Source: CAVQCA01 sp963763115 (GTDB lineage: Bacteria > Pseudomonadota > Gammaproteobacteria > UBA9214). From it: 64,000 nt of DNA. The notes below the pieces were generated by a model, which made no database searches, had not been told where the DNA came from, and worked only from the letters and a program-made list of their open reading frames with translations. Shown here in pieces: positions 24,600 through 33,963 of the stretch; within the stretch, counting starts at the first letter, position 1; the number at the start of each line of letters is the position of its first letter. The DNA lies in NCBI GenBank assembly GCA_963763115.1, contig CAVXNM010000041.1, positions 173,548-237,547 on the forward strand. Direction: 5' to 3'. The translations under genes and the position numbers were made by a program.

Positions 24600-24974
24600 A
24601 TGGCCACAATCAATCAATTAGTGCGTAAGCCGCGCAGCAGGAAGCGGGAGAAAAGCAGCGTTCCGGCGCTGGAAGCCTGCCCGCAGCGTCGTGGTGTGTG
24701 TACCCGCGTTTATACCACGACACCGAAGAAGCCGAACTCGGCCCTGCGCAAGGTGGCGCGTGTGCGTCTGACCAACGGCTATGAAGTCACTACCTACATC
24801 GGCGGTGAAGGGCACAACCTCCAGGAACACTCGGTCGTGCTGATCCGCGGAGGCCGCGTCAAGGACCTGCCGGGTGTGCGCTATCACACCGTGCGTGGCA
24901 GCCTCGATACCTCCGGTGTAACAAGCCGCCGCCAGGGCCGTTCCAAATACGGCGCCAAGCGCCCCAAGGCCTGA
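24600..24974 (+). CDS. rpsL: 30S ribosomal protein S12
   Basis: 124 residues starting MATINQLVRKPR. TTTPKKPNSALRKVARV includes the streptomycin-linked Lys position in its wild-type form. VKDLPGVRYHTVRGSLDTSG includes the conserved Asp that is methylthiolated in some bacteria. S12 monitors decoding at the A site. First gene of the str operon. Confidence 0.97.
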   Translation: MATINQLVRKPRSRKREKSSVPALEACPQRRGVCTRVYTTTPKKPNSALRKVARVRLTNGYEVTTYIGGEGHNLQEHSVVLIRGGRVKDLPGVRYHTVRGSLDTSGVTSRRQGRSKYGAKRPKA

Positions 24975-25011
24975 TGCCGTTTTTATAACCACAGCGAGTT
25001 GAGAGTCACGA

Positions 25012-25482
25012 ATGTCCAGAAGAAGAGTCATCGGCGCGCGGGAGATCCTGCCGGATCCGAAATACGGCAGCGAGATGCTGGCCAAGTTCGTCAACATGGT
25101 GATGCGTGACGGGAAGAAATCCGTCGCCGAAACCATTATCTATGGCGCGCTGAACCAGATAGCCGGAAAGGGCAGCAGCGATCCGCTGTCGGTGCTTGAC
25201 AAGGCGCTCGATAACGTTCGCCCGATGGTCGAGGTGAAATCCCGTCGTGTCGGCGGAGCGACCTACCAGGTGCCGATCGAAGTGCGCTCGATCCGGCGCA
25301 CCACGCTCGCCATGCGCTGGGTGCTGGATGCCGCGCGCAAGCGCAGCGAGAAGTCCATGCCGTTGCGGCTGGCCGGTGAACTGATGGATGCCGCCGAGAG
25401 TCGCGGCGCGGCCGTCAAGAAACGTGAAGATACCCATCGCATGGCCGAGGCCAACAAGGCCTTCGCGCACTACCGTTGGTAA
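25012..25482 (+). CDS. rpsG: 30S ribosomal protein S7
   Basis: 156 residues beginning MSRRRVIGAREILPDPKYGS. The helical core includes FVNMVMRDGKKSVAETI and AMRWVLDAARKRSEKSM, and the C-terminus ends AFAHYRW. S7 nucleates assembly of the 30S head and represses the str mRNA in enteric bacteria. It lies 37 bases after rpsL. Confidence 0.97.
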   Translation: MSRRRVIGAREILPDPKYGSEMLAKFVNMVMRDGKKSVAETIIYGALNQIAGKGSSDPLSVLDKALDNVRPMVEVKSRRVGGATYQVPIEVRSIRRTTLAMRWVLDAARKRSEKSMPLRLAGELMDAAESRGAAVKKREDTHRMAEANKAFAHYRW

Positions 25483-25516
25483 CTGAAACCCCAATCACCC
25501 AGACAGGAACGTTACA

Positions 25517-27616
25517 GTGGCACGCAAGACTCCAATCGAGCGCTATCGGAATGTCGGCATCATGGCCCATATCGATGCCGGTAAAACCACGACGACCGAG
25601 CGTGTCCTGTTCTATACGGGCGTATCCCACAAGATGGGCGAGGTGCATGACGGCGCCGCCGTGATGGACTGGATGGAGCAGGAACAGGAGCGCGGCATCA
25701 CCATTACCTCCGCCGCCACGACCTGCTTCTGGAAGGGTATGGACAAGCAGTTCCCCGAGCATCGCATCAATATTATTGATACCCCCGGGCACGTCGATTT
25801 CACCATCGAGGTTGAGCGTTCGCTGCGCGTCCTGGACGGCGCCTGCGCCGTGTTCTGCGCCGTCGGCGGCGTGGAGCCGCAGTCGGAAACCGTCTGGCGC
25901 CAGGCCAACAAGTACAAGGTTCCGCGCATGGCCTTCGTCAACAAGATGGACCGCGCCGGCGCCAATTTCCTGCGTGTGGTGAAGCAGATGCAGGATCGTC
26001 TGGGCGCGCATCCGGTGCCGCTGCAATTGCCGATCGGGGCCGAGGAAAACTTCAAGGGCGTGGTCAACCTCATTCGTATGAAGGCGATCTTCTGGAACGA
26101 GGAAGATATGGGCATGACCTACGATGAGCGTGACATTCCTGCCGACATGCTGGAGGACTGCCAGGAATGGCGCGAGCACATGGTGGAAGCCGCGGCAGAA
26201 TCCAGTGACGAACTGAGCGAGAAATACCTCGAAGGCATCGAACTGACCCAGGACGAGATTCGCCAGGGTCTGCGGGCGCGCACCCTCGCCAACGAGATTG
26301 TGCCGACCCTGTGCGGCTCCGCCTTCAAGAACAAGGGTGTGCAGGCCATGCTGGATGCCATCATCCACTACATGCCGTCCCCGGTGGACGTGCCCTCGAT
26401 CCGGGGCAATCTGGACGACGCGGCCGAAACCGAGGCGGAGCGCCACCCCTCCGACGATGAGCCGTTTGCCTCGCTGGCCTTCAAGATCGCGACCGATCCC
26501 TTTGTCGGCAACCTGACCTTCTTCCGCGTCTATTCCGGCGTACTGTGCTCGGGTGACACCGTCTACAACCCGGTGAAAGGCAAGAAGGAGCGCATCGGCC
26601 GTATCCTGCAGATGCACGCCAACAGCCGCGAGGAAATCAAGGAAGTGCGCGCCGGCGATATTGCCGCCGCAGTGGGTTTGAAGGACGTCACCACCGGGGA
26701 CACCCTGTGCAACCCCGACAAGGTCATCACCCTGGAGCGCATGGAGTTCCCCGAGCCGGTTATCTCGGTGGCCGTTGAGCCGAAGACCAAGGCGGACCAG
26801 GAAAAGATGGGTATCGCCCTGCAGAAGCTCGCCAAGGAAGACCCGTCGTTCCGGGTGCATACCGACGAGGAATCCGGCCAGACCATCATTTCCGGCATGG
26901 GCGAGTTGCATCTGGAAATCATCGTCGACCGCATGCGCCGCGAGTTCAAGGTGGAAGCCAATGTGGGCGCGCCCCAGGTGGCCTACCGCGAGACGATTCG
27001 CAAGCCCGTCGATCAGGAAGGCAAGTTCGTGCGCCAGTCGGGCGGACGCGGCCAGTACGGTCATGTCTGGCTGAAGATCGAGCCGCGCGAACCCGGCGCG
27101 GGGTATGAATTCGTCAATGGCATCGTTGGCGGCGTGGTACCCAAGGAGTACATCCCGGCGGTCGACAAGGGCGTACAGGAGCAGATGCAGAATGGCGTGC
27201 TGGCCGGTTTTCCGCTGGTGGACGTCAAGGTCACCCTCTTCGACGGTTCCTACCACGACGTCGATTCCAGTGAAATGGCCTTCAAGATCGCCGGATCCAT
27301 GGGTTTCAAGGCCGGTGCGCTCAATGCCAGCCCGGTGCTGCTGGAGCCGATCATGAAGGTCGAGGCGGTCACCCCCGAGGAGTACCTGGGCGACGTGATG
27401 GGCGATCTCAACCGCCGCCGCGGGATCACCCAGGGCATGGATGACAGCCCCTCCGGCAAGATCATCCGCGCCGAGGTGCCACTGGCCGAAATGTTCGGTT
27501 ATGCCACCGACCTGCGTTCCATGACACAGGGCCGGGCCACCTATTCCATGGAATTCGAAAAGTACGCTGAGGCCCCGGCGAGCATCGCCGAGGCGGTGAT
27601 TAAAAAGGCATCGTGA
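25517..27616 (+). CDS. fusA: elongation factor G
   Basis: 699 residues from a GTG start (VARKTPIERYRNVGIMAHID). The GTPase motifs AHIDAGKTT, DTPGHVDF and NKMD are intact; domains II-V follow (for example SGMGELHLEI and GGRGQYGHVWLKIEP). EF-G drives translocation and ribosome recycling. It lies 34 bases after rpsG in the str operon. Confidence 0.98.
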   Translation: MARKTPIERYRNVGIMAHIDAGKTTTTERVLFYTGVSHKMGEVHDGAAVMDWMEQEQERGITITSAATTCFWKGMDKQFPEHRINIIDTPGHVDFTIEVERSLRVLDGACAVFCAVGGVEPQSETVWRQANKYKVPRMAFVNKMDRAGANFLRVVKQMQDRLGAHPVPLQLPIGAEENFKGVVNLIRMKAIFWNEEDMGMTYDERDIPADMLEDCQEWREHMVEAAAESSDELSEKYLEGIELTQDEIRQGLRARTLANEIVPTLCGSAFKNKGVQAMLDAIIHYMPSPVDVPSIRGNLDDAAETEAERHPSDDEPFASLAFKIATDPFVGNLTFFRVYSGVLCSGDTVYNPVKGKKERIGRILQMHANSREEIKEVRAGDIAAAVGLKDVTTGDTLCNPDKVITLERMEFPEPVISVAVEPKTKADQEKMGIALQKLAKEDPSFRVHTDEESGQTIISGMGELHLEIIVDRMRREFKVEANVGAPQVAYRETIRKPVDQEGKFVRQSGGRGQYGHVWLKIEPREPGAGYEFVNGIVGGVVPKEYIPAVDKGVQEQMQNGVLAGFPLVDVKVTLFDGSYHDVDSSEMAFKIAGSMGFKAGALNASPVLLEPIMKVEAVTPEEYLGDVMGDLNRRRGITQGMDDSPSGKIIRAEVPLAEMFGYATDLRSMTQGRATYSMEFEKYAEAPASIAEAVIKKAS

Positions 27617-27650
27617 TTAAACCATCTGAACTGTAACGAGGTATAGAACC

Positions 27651-28841
27651 GTGTCCAAGGAAAAATTCGAGCGAACGAAGCCGCATGTAAACGTGGGGAC
27701 GATAGGTCACGTGGATCATGGCAAGACGACGTTGACGGCGGCGATCACGAAGGTGATGGCGGAGAAGCACGGAGGCGTGTTCAAGGCCTACGACCAGATT
27801 GACAATGCGCCGGAGGAGCGTGAGCGTGGTATTACGATTGCGACGGCGCACGTGGAGTACGAGAGTGACAATCGTCACTATGCGCACGTGGACTGTCCGG
27901 GGCACGCGGACTATGTGAAGAACATGATCACGGGTGCGGCGCAGATGGACGGAGCGATTCTGGTGGTGAGTGCGGCGGATGGTCCGATGCCGCAGACGCG
28001 CGAGCATATACTGCTGTCTCGTCAGGTAGGTGTGCCGTACATTCTGGTGTACATGAACAAGGCGGACCAGGTTGACGATGCGGAGCTGCTGGAGCTGGTG
28101 GAGATGGAGATCCGGGAGCTGCTGGACAGTTACGAGTTTCCTGGTGATGACACGCCGATTGTGACGGGCTCTGCGCTGAAGGCGCTGGAGGGGGACACGA
28201 GTGACATTGGTGTGCCGTCGATCTACAAGCTGGTGGAGGCGATGGACGCCTACATACCGGAGCCGGTGCGCGCGGTGGACGGTGATTTTCTGATGCCGGT
28301 GGAAGATGTGTTTTCGATTTCCGGTCGTGGCACGGTGGTGACGGGACGTATCGAGCGTGGCGTGGTGAAGGTTGGCGACGAGATTTCGATCGTGGGCATC
28401 AAGGACACGCTGAAGACGACCTGCACGGGTGTGGAGATGTTTCGCAAGCTGCTGGACCAGGGACAGGCGGGCGACAATGTGGGTGTGTTGCTGCGCGGGA
28501 CGAAGCGCGAGGAGGTTGAGCGTGGACAGGTTCTGGCGAAGCCGGGATCGATCACGCCGCACACGAAGTTTGAGTGTGAGGTGTACGTGCTGTCGAAGGA
28601 GGAGGGCGGACGTCACACGCCGTTTTTCAATGGATACCGGCCGCAGTTTTACTTTCGCACGACGGATGTGACGGGGGCGTGTGATCTTCCGGAGGGAGTG
28701 GAGATGGTGATGCCGGGAGACAACGTGAAGATGACGGTATCGCTGATTGCGCCGATTGCGATGGAAGAGGGCTTGCGATTTGCCATCCGCGAGGGTGGGC
28801 GCACGGTTGGCGCCGGCGTGGTCTCGAAAGTCATCGAGTGA
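27651..28841 (+). CDS. tuf: elongation factor Tu, copy 2 (intact)
   Basis: 396 residues from a GTG start, complete in all three domains: GHVDHGKTT, DCPGHADYVKNM and NKAD in the GTPase domain, then DGDFLMPVEDVFSISGRG and the C-terminal GGRTVGAGVVSKVIE. It is very similar in DNA to copy 1 at 10835. Both use ACG, GTG and GCG codons far more than neighbouring genes. Since copy 1 is frameshifted, this is the likely functional EF-Tu gene. Confidence 0.98.
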   Translation: MSKEKFERTKPHVNVGTIGHVDHGKTTLTAAITKVMAEKHGGVFKAYDQIDNAPEERERGITIATAHVEYESDNRHYAHVDCPGHADYVKNMITGAAQMDGAILVVSAADGPMPQTREHILLSRQVGVPYILVYMNKADQVDDAELLELVEMEIRELLDSYEFPGDDTPIVTGSALKALEGDTSDIGVPSIYKLVEAMDAYIPEPVRAVDGDFLMPVEDVFSISGRGTVVTGRIERGVVKVGDEISIVGIKDTLKTTCTGVEMFRKLLDQGQAGDNVGVLLRGTKREEVERGQVLAKPGSITPHTKFECEVYVLSKEEGGRHTPFFNGYRPQFYFRTTDVTGACDLPEGVEMVMPGDNVKMTVSLIAPIAMEEGLRFAIREGGRTVGAGVVSKVIE

Positions 28842-28850
28842 AGAATATGG

Positions 28851-28902
28851 TGTAGGAGCGGGCTTGCCCGCGAACCTTTCACGGCCAGGGCCGCTCCTGC
28901 AG
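28851..28902. repeat. REP-like palindrome downstream of tuf copy 2
   Basis: TGTAGGAGCGGGCTTGCCCG and GGCCGCTCCTGCA form an imperfect inverted repeat nearly identical to the one after tuf copy 1, in the same position relative to the stop codon. It lies in the short gap before rpsJ. Confidence 0.7.
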
Positions 28903-28930
28903 GTGAATTGAAAAAGGCAAGCAGAAAACC

Positions 28931-29242
28931 ATGAGCAACCAGAGAATCCGGATACGCCTGAAGGCATTTGACCATCGACTGATCGACAAGTCGGCGGCCG
29001 AGATCGTCGAAACGGCGAAGCGCACCGGTGCGCAGGTGCGGGGTCCGATTCCGCTGCCCACGAAGATGGAGCGCTTCACCGTGCTGGTTTCACCGCACGT
29101 CGACAAGGACGCGCGTGACCAGTACGAGATCCGGACTCACAAGCGGCTGATGGATATCGTGGACCCCACGGACAAGACGGTGGATGCGCTGATGAAACTG
29201 GATCTGGCGGCCGGCGTTGATGTACAGATCAGGCTTAACTGA
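28931..29242 (+). CDS. rpsJ: 30S ribosomal protein S10
   Basis: 103 residues (MSNQRIRIRLKAFDHRLIDK, PLPTKMERFTVL, EIRTHKRLMDIVDPTDKTVD), the standard length. S10 is part of the 30S head and, as NusE, of antitermination complexes. It opens the S10 operon; no long L4-responsive leader is visible because tuf and a REP element lie directly upstream. Confidence 0.97.
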   Translation: MSNQRIRIRLKAFDHRLIDKSAAEIVETAKRTGAQVRGPIPLPTKMERFTVLVSPHVDKDARDQYEIRTHKRLMDIVDPTDKTVDALMKLDLAAGVDVQIRLN

Positions 29243-29271
29243 CGCGGTTCGTATACCGCGGGATAGATGAA

Positions 29272-29913
29272 ATGACTATCGGAATCGTTGGACGCAAGGC
29301 AGGCATGACGCGCATTTTTACCGATGAAGGCGCTGCGGTGCCCGTGACGGTGATATCGATCGAGCCGAACCGGGTCACCCAGGTCAAGACCGTCGAAATC
29401 GACGGCTATCGCGCCCTGCAGGTAACCACCGGCAGCCGCCGCGCCTCGCGCGTGACCCGGCCCATGGCGGGCCACTATGCCAGGGCCGCAACCGAAGCCG
29501 GACGCGGTCTGTGGGAATTCCGCCTCGATGACGGGGAAGGCGATGGCATCGGGGTGGGCAGCGAGCTTGGCGTCGACCTGTTTCAGGCGGGCCAGAGCGT
29601 GGACGTGACCGGCACCGTCATCGGCAAGGGTTTCGCCGGCACCGTCAAGCGCCATAACTTCAGCATGCAGGACGCCACGCACGGCAACTCGCTGTCGCAC
29701 CGCGCACCGGGGTCCATCGGTCAGAACCAGACCCCGGGCCGGGTGGTCAAGGGCAAGAAGATGTCCGGCCACATGGGTAATGTGCGGCGCAGCATCCAGA
29801 GTCTGGAGATCGTGCGCGTGGATACCGAGCGCAACCTGCTGTTGATCAAGGGCGCGGTCCCGGGAGCGCAGGGTGGCGACCTCATTATTCGGCCGGCAGT
29901 GAAAGCGGGTTAG
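29272..29913 (+). CDS. rplC: 50S ribosomal protein L3
   Basis: 213 residues beginning MTIGIVGRKAGMTRIFTDEG. The tip region QNQTPGRVVKGKKMSGHMGN reaches toward the peptidyl-transferase centre and contains the Gln that PrmB methylates in E. coli. It lies 29 bases after rpsJ. Confidence 0.97.
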   Translation: MTIGIVGRKAGMTRIFTDEGAAVPVTVISIEPNRVTQVKTVEIDGYRALQVTTGSRRASRVTRPMAGHYARAATEAGRGLWEFRLDDGEGDGIGVGSELGVDLFQAGQSVDVTGTVIGKGFAGTVKRHNFSMQDATHGNSLSHRAPGSIGQNQTPGRVVKGKKMSGHMGNVRRSIQSLEIVRVDTERNLLLIKGAVPGAQGGDLIIRPAVKAG

Positions 29914-29923
29914 GAGCGGCATC

Positions 29924-30532
29924 ATGGAATTGCAGTTGCATGGCGGTGGTTCAGGGTCGGTACAGGTATCGGACGATACCTTTGGCCAGGATTTTCGCGA
30001 GGCCCTGGTGCACCAGGTGGTGACGGCCTGTCTCGCCGGTGCACGCGCCGGCACCGTGAAGCAGAAGACGCGCAGCGAGGTGAGCGGCGGCGGAGCCAAG
30101 CCCTGGCGGCAGAAGGGCACCGGCCGTGCGCGCGCCGGCACATCGCGCAGTCCCCTGTGGCGCGCCGGCGGCACGACCTTCGCGGCGCGCCCGCGTGATT
30201 ATTCGCAAAAGATCAACCGCAAGATGTACCGGCTGGCGATGCGCTCCATACTGTCAGAACTGGTCCGGCAGGATCGCCTGATCGCCGTCGAGTCGTTTGG
30301 CGTCGAGGAACCCAGGACACGGGAACTGGTCGGCAAACTCAGGCAACTGGGGCTCGATCAGGTGCTGATCGTAACCGATGCGCCGGATGACAAGCTTTAC
30401 CTGGCGACACGCAATCTGCCGCATGTGGCGGTCTGCGATGCATCGGGTGTGGACCCCGTCAGTCTGGTCGGCTTTGACAAGGTCGTGGTCACGACCGGTG
30501 CACTCAGGCAGATAGAGGAGCGTCTGGCATGA
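29924..30532 (+). CDS. rplD: 50S ribosomal protein L4
   Basis: 202 residues. The extended internal loop (KTRSEVSGGGAKPWRQKGTG, RARAGTSRSPLWRAGG) enters the exit tunnel. In enterics L4 also represses its own operon. The gene overlaps rplW by four bases (ATGA at 30529-30532), so the two are translationally coupled. Confidence 0.97.
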   Translation: MELQLHGGGSGSVQVSDDTFGQDFREALVHQVVTACLAGARAGTVKQKTRSEVSGGGAKPWRQKGTGRARAGTSRSPLWRAGGTTFAARPRDYSQKINRKMYRLAMRSILSELVRQDRLIAVESFGVEEPRTRELVGKLRQLGLDQVLIVTDAPDDKLYLATRNLPHVAVCDASGVDPVSLVGFDKVVVTTGALRQIEERLA

Positions 30533-30825
30533 ACCAGGAACGTCTGATGAAGGTGTTGCTGTCCCCGGTGATTTCGGAGAAGAGTTCCCGTGTCGCCGAC
30601 GCCAGCCGACAGTTCGTTTTCAAGGTGCTGCCGGGCGCGAGCAAGCCGGAAATACGCGATGCGGTGGAGCTGATGTTCGATGTCAAGGTGAAGGGTGTGC
30701 AGGTCGCCAACGTGCAGGGCAAGGTCAAGCGCTTCGGCCAGACGACAGGACGGCGCGTGAACTGGAAAAAGGCCTATGTGACCCTGGCCGAAGGTCATGA
30801 CATCGATTTCATGGGAAAGGAGTAA
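30529..30825 (+). CDS. rplW: 50S ribosomal protein L23
   Basis: 98 residues (LMKVLLSPVISEKSS, KPEIRDAVELMFDVKVKGVQ and KVKRFGQTTGRR). It sits at the tunnel exit and docks trigger factor and SRP. The start overlaps the rplD stop. Confidence 0.96.
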   Translation: MNQERLMKVLLSPVISEKSSRVADASRQFVFKVLPGASKPEIRDAVELMFDVKVKGVQVANVQGKVKRFGQTTGRRVNWKKAYVTLAEGHDIDFMGKE

Positions 30826-30863
30826 GCCGGCTGTAATAACGGCTCGCTGCAAAGGTTGACGAT

Positions 30864-31691
30864 ATGCCACTGGTAAAAGCAAACCCGACATCACCCGGAC
30901 GCCGTTTCGTCGTCAAGGTGGTAACGCCCGACCTGCACAAGGGTCGCCCGCATGCCGCCCTGGTCGGCACCAAGTCCAAGAACGGCGGGCGCAACAACAG
31001 CGGGCGAATCACCACCCGGCACAAGGGCGGCGGCCACAAGCAACTTTACCGCGTGATCGATTTCAAGCGCGACAAGACCGGTGTGCCGGCGCGGGTGGAA
31101 CGCATCGAATACGATCCGAACCGCTCGGCGCATATTGCCCTGCTGCTCTACGCCGACGGCGAACGCCGCTACATCCTCGCGCCGAAGGGCGTGCAGGCAG
31201 GTAACGAGCTGCGCAGTGGCAGCGACGTCCCCATCAAGGCGGGGAATGCCATGCCGCTGCGCAATGTGCCTGTCGGCAGCATGGTGCACAATGTCGAGAT
31301 GAAGCCCGGCAAGGGCGGACAGCTGGCACGTAGCGCCGGCAGTGGGATCCAGCTGGTCGCCCGTGAAGGCGATCACGCCACCCTGCGCCTGCGCTCCGGC
31401 GAAATGCGCAAGGTGCCGGCGGACTGCATGGCCACCATCGGCGAGGTCGGCAATACCGAACACAACCTGCGCGCACTGGGGAAGGCGGGCGCCAAGCGCT
31501 GGCGTGGTGTCCGTCCAACGGTACGCGGCGTCGCAATGAATCCGGTCGACCACCCGCACGGTGGCGGCGAGGGCAGGACATCCGGCGGCAGGCATCCGGT
31601 CAGCCCATGGGGTACACCGGCCAAGGGCTACCGTACGCGCAGCAACAAGCGCACCAGCGGCATGATCATCAGACGCCGCAACAACAAGTAA
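30864..31691 (+). CDS. rplB: 50S ribosomal protein L2
   Basis: 275 residues. The core has NVEMKPGKGGQLARSAG and the C-terminal VRGVAMNPVDHPHGGGEGRT, which includes the His needed for peptidyl-transferase activity. GRHPVSPWGTPAKGYRTR closes the protein. It follows rplW by 38 bases. Confidence 0.97.
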   Translation: MPLVKANPTSPGRRFVVKVVTPDLHKGRPHAALVGTKSKNGGRNNSGRITTRHKGGGHKQLYRVIDFKRDKTGVPARVERIEYDPNRSAHIALLLYADGERRYILAPKGVQAGNELRSGSDVPIKAGNAMPLRNVPVGSMVHNVEMKPGKGGQLARSAGSGIQLVAREGDHATLRLRSGEMRKVPADCMATIGEVGNTEHNLRALGKAGAKRWRGVRPTVRGVAMNPVDHPHGGGEGRTSGGRHPVSPWGTPAKGYRTRSNKRTSGMIIRRRNNK

Positions 31692-31708
31692 TCACGAGGA
31701 TCAGCACA

Positions 31709-31981
31709 GTGCCACGCTCGATTAGAAAGGGACCGTTCATTGACACCCACCTGCTCAGGAAGGTGGAACGTGCGGCTGCGGAAAACAGCAAGCGGCCGAT
31801 CAAGACCTGGTCGCGTCGCTCCATGGTCATACCGGATATGGTGGGCCTGACGATCGCCGTGCACAACGGGCGTCAGCACGTGCCCGTGCTCGTCAACGAA
31901 AATATGGTCGGACACAAGCTGGGCGAGTTCGCCCTGACGCGGACCTTCAAGGGTCATGCGGCCGACAGAAAGTCCAGGTAA
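31709..31981 (+). CDS. rpsS: 30S ribosomal protein S19
   Basis: 90 residues from a GTG start (VPRSIRKGPFIDTHLLRKVE), with SRRSMVIPDMVGLTIAVHNG and FALTRTFKGHAADRKSR. It binds the 30S head with S13. GTG 31709 is chosen because PRSIRKGPF is the family N-terminus and GAGGA precedes it; the open frame extends upstream into rplB. Confidence 0.95.
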   Translation: MPRSIRKGPFIDTHLLRKVERAAAENSKRPIKTWSRRSMVIPDMVGLTIAVHNGRQHVPVLVNENMVGHKLGEFALTRTFKGHAADRKSR

Positions 31982-31993
31982 GGGGACAGAGAA

Positions 31994-32326
31994 ATGCAGG
32001 TCAGTGCGACATTGAAGCATGCACGGATTTCGCCGCAGAAATGCCGGCTGGTTGCCGACCAGATACGCGGCCTTCCGGTTGAAAGGGCATTGAACGAGCT
32101 CAGCTTCAGCCCGAAGAAGGCTGCCACCATGGTGCGCAAGGTGCTTGAATCGGCCATCGCCAATGCGGAGCACAATGAAGGCGCGGATATCGACGAGCTC
32201 CGGGTTGCCGCGATCTGCGTAAACGAGGGCCGGACGCTGAAACGCTTTCAGGCGCGCGCCAAGGGACGGGGCAACCGGATACTCAAACGGAACAGTCACA
32301 TCACCGTAACGGTGGGCGACAAGTAA
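31994..32326 (+). CDS. rplV: 50S ribosomal protein L22
   Basis: 110 residues (MQVSATLKHARISPQKCRLV, ADQIRGLPVERAL). The long beta-hairpin sequence RFQARAKGRGNRILKRNSHI lines the exit tunnel near the macrolide site. It lies 12 bases after rpsS. Confidence 0.97.
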   Translation: MQVSATLKHARISPQKCRLVADQIRGLPVERALNELSFSPKKAATMVRKVLESAIANAEHNEGADIDELRVAAICVNEGRTLKRFQARAKGRGNRILKRNSHITVTVGDK

Positions 32327-32354
32327 ACTCACACAGGTAGAGGCGTATAGCGGT

Positions 32355-33029
32355 ATGGGTCATAAAGTACATCCAACAGGCATCAGGCTCGGCATTGTCA
32401 AGGACTGGACGTCCACATGGTATGCCGACTCCAGACACTATGCCGACTACCTCAACACGGATCTGGAGATCCGTGCGTACATCAAGAAGCGCCTGTCCCA
32501 GGCCTCGGTGAGCCGCATACAGATTTCCCGTCCGGCGCATAACGCGCTGATCACGATCCATACCGCACGCCCCGGCATCGTGATCGGCAAGAAGGGAGAG
32601 GACATTGACCGTCTGCGCAAGGAGGTGTCCGCGCGCATGGGAATTCCGGTCAATATCAACATCGAGGAGATACGCAAGCCGGAACTGGACGCCCACCTGG
32701 TCGCGGAAAGCGTCGCCCAGCAGCTGGAGCGGCGCATCATGTTCCGCCGTGCCATGAAGCGGGCGGTAAGCAACGCCATGCGCATCGGCGCCGAGGGCAT
32801 CAAGATCAATGTCGGCGGCCGCCTGAACGGGGCGGAGATCGCACGCTCGGAGTGGTACCGCGAGGGACGGGTGCCGCTTCATACCCTGCGCGCCGACATC
32901 GATTACGGTGTGGCTGAGGCCAACACGACCTACGGCAAGATCGGCGTCAAGGTGTGGATCTTCAAGGGCGAGGTGTTTGAACCGGGTGAAGAGGCCGAGG
33001 CGGAGTCCGCCCGCACCGCGGCATCCTGA
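32355..33029 (+). CDS. rpsC: 30S ribosomal protein S3
   Basis: 224 residues beginning MGHKVHPTGIRLGIVKDWTS. The type II KH domain holds GIVIGKKGEDIDRLRKEV. The C-terminal domain includes GGRLNGAEIARSEWYREGRV and ends in an acidic tail. S3 lines the mRNA entry channel and has helicase activity with S4 and S5. Confidence 0.97.
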   Translation: MGHKVHPTGIRLGIVKDWTSTWYADSRHYADYLNTDLEIRAYIKKRLSQASVSRIQISRPAHNALITIHTARPGIVIGKKGEDIDRLRKEVSARMGIPVNINIEEIRKPELDAHLVAESVAQQLERRIMFRRAMKRAVSNAMRIGAEGIKINVGGRLNGAEIARSEWYREGRVPLHTLRADIDYGVAEANTTYGKIGVKVWIFKGEVFEPGEEAEAESARTAAS

Positions 33030-33044
33030 TAACGGAGAAGTTCG

Positions 33045-33458
33045 ATGTTACAGCCCAAGAGAACCAAATTCCGCAAAAAGCAGACGGGGCACAACCGTGG
33101 CCTGGCGCAGCGCGGCAACAAGGTCAGTTTCGGTGAATACGCACTCAAGTCCGTTGCCCGCGGACGCATGACGGCGCGCCAGATCGAGGCGGCGCGGCGG
33201 GCGATTTCACGCCACGTCAAGCGCGGCGGCAAGCTCTGGATCCGGGTGTTCCCGGATGTGCCGATCACCAAAAAGCCCATCGAGGTACGCATGGGCAAGG
33301 GCAAGGGCAACGTCGAGTACTGGATCGCCCAGATCCAGCCGGGCCGCGTGCTGTATGAAATTGACGGCGTCTCGGAGGACATCGCCCGTGAGGCATTCAG
33401 ACTGGCGGCCGCCAAGCTGCCGTTCAAGACAACCTTTGTGACGCGGACGGTGATGTGA
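33045..33458 (+). CDS. rplP: 50S ribosomal protein L16
   Basis: 137 residues (MLQPKRTKFRKKQTGHNRGL, RVFPDVPITKKPIEVRMGKG). It is needed for A-site tRNA positioning and late 50S assembly. The stop TGA ends at 33458, the first base of the rpmC ATG, so the two genes touch by one base. Confidence 0.97.
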   Translation: MLQPKRTKFRKKQTGHNRGLAQRGNKVSFGEYALKSVARGRMTARQIEAARRAISRHVKRGGKLWIRVFPDVPITKKPIEVRMGKGKGNVEYWIAQIQPGRVLYEIDGVSEDIAREAFRLAAAKLPFKTTFVTRTVM

Positions 33459-33661
33459 TGAAAGCGGCGGAACTACGCAACAAGTCGGTCAGTGAGCTCC
33501 GGATGGAGATGTATAACCTGCTGCGCGAGCGCTTCAACCTCTACATGCAGCGCGGTACCGGCCAGTTGTCGCGTCCGGACCAGATTGGCAAGGTGCGCAA
33601 GGATATTGCGCGTATCAATACGGTGATTAACGAGAAGATCAGGGCGGGTGAGTCATCATGA
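33458..33661 (+). CDS. rpmC: 50S ribosomal protein L29
   Basis: 67 residues, two helices (MKAAELRNKSVSELRMEMYN, IGKVRKDIARINTVINEK). It sits at the tunnel exit. ATG 33458 is chosen over the overlapping GTG at 33455. It overlaps rpsQ by four bases (ATGA at 33658). Confidence 0.95.
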   Translation: MKAAELRNKSVSELRMEMYNLLRERFNLYMQRGTGQLSRPDQIGKVRKDIARINTVINEKIRAGESS

Positions 33662-33918
33662 GCGAGACTGTGGAAGTAACGCGCACCGTCACCGGAAGGG
33701 TCGTCAGCAACAAGTCGGACAAGACGGTAACCGTGTTGATAGAGCGGAAGGTAAAACATCCGATCTACGGAAAATACATACGCCGGTCATCGAAGCTGCA
33801 TGTGCATGACGAGCAGAATGCCTGCCAGGAAGGCGATATGGTGACCATAGAGCAGTGCCGGCCCCTTTCGAAGACCAAGTCGTGGCGGCTGGTCGGTATT
33901 ATCGGCCACGGCGAGTAG
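33658..33918 (+). CDS. rpsQ: 30S ribosomal protein S17
   Basis: 86 residues, an OB-fold protein (TGRVVSNKSDKTVTVLIERK, KHPIYGKYIRRSSKLHVHDE, ending IIGHGE). It binds 16S rRNA early in assembly. The start overlaps the rpmC stop, giving coupled translation. Confidence 0.96.
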   Translation: MSETVEVTRTVTGRVVSNKSDKTVTVLIERKVKHPIYGKYIRRSSKLHVHDEQNACQEGDMVTIEQCRPLSKTKSWRLVGIIGHGE

Positions 33919-33963
33919 CCGGGCGCATCCCGGCAGCGGGAAACCTACGGACGGAATGCAAGC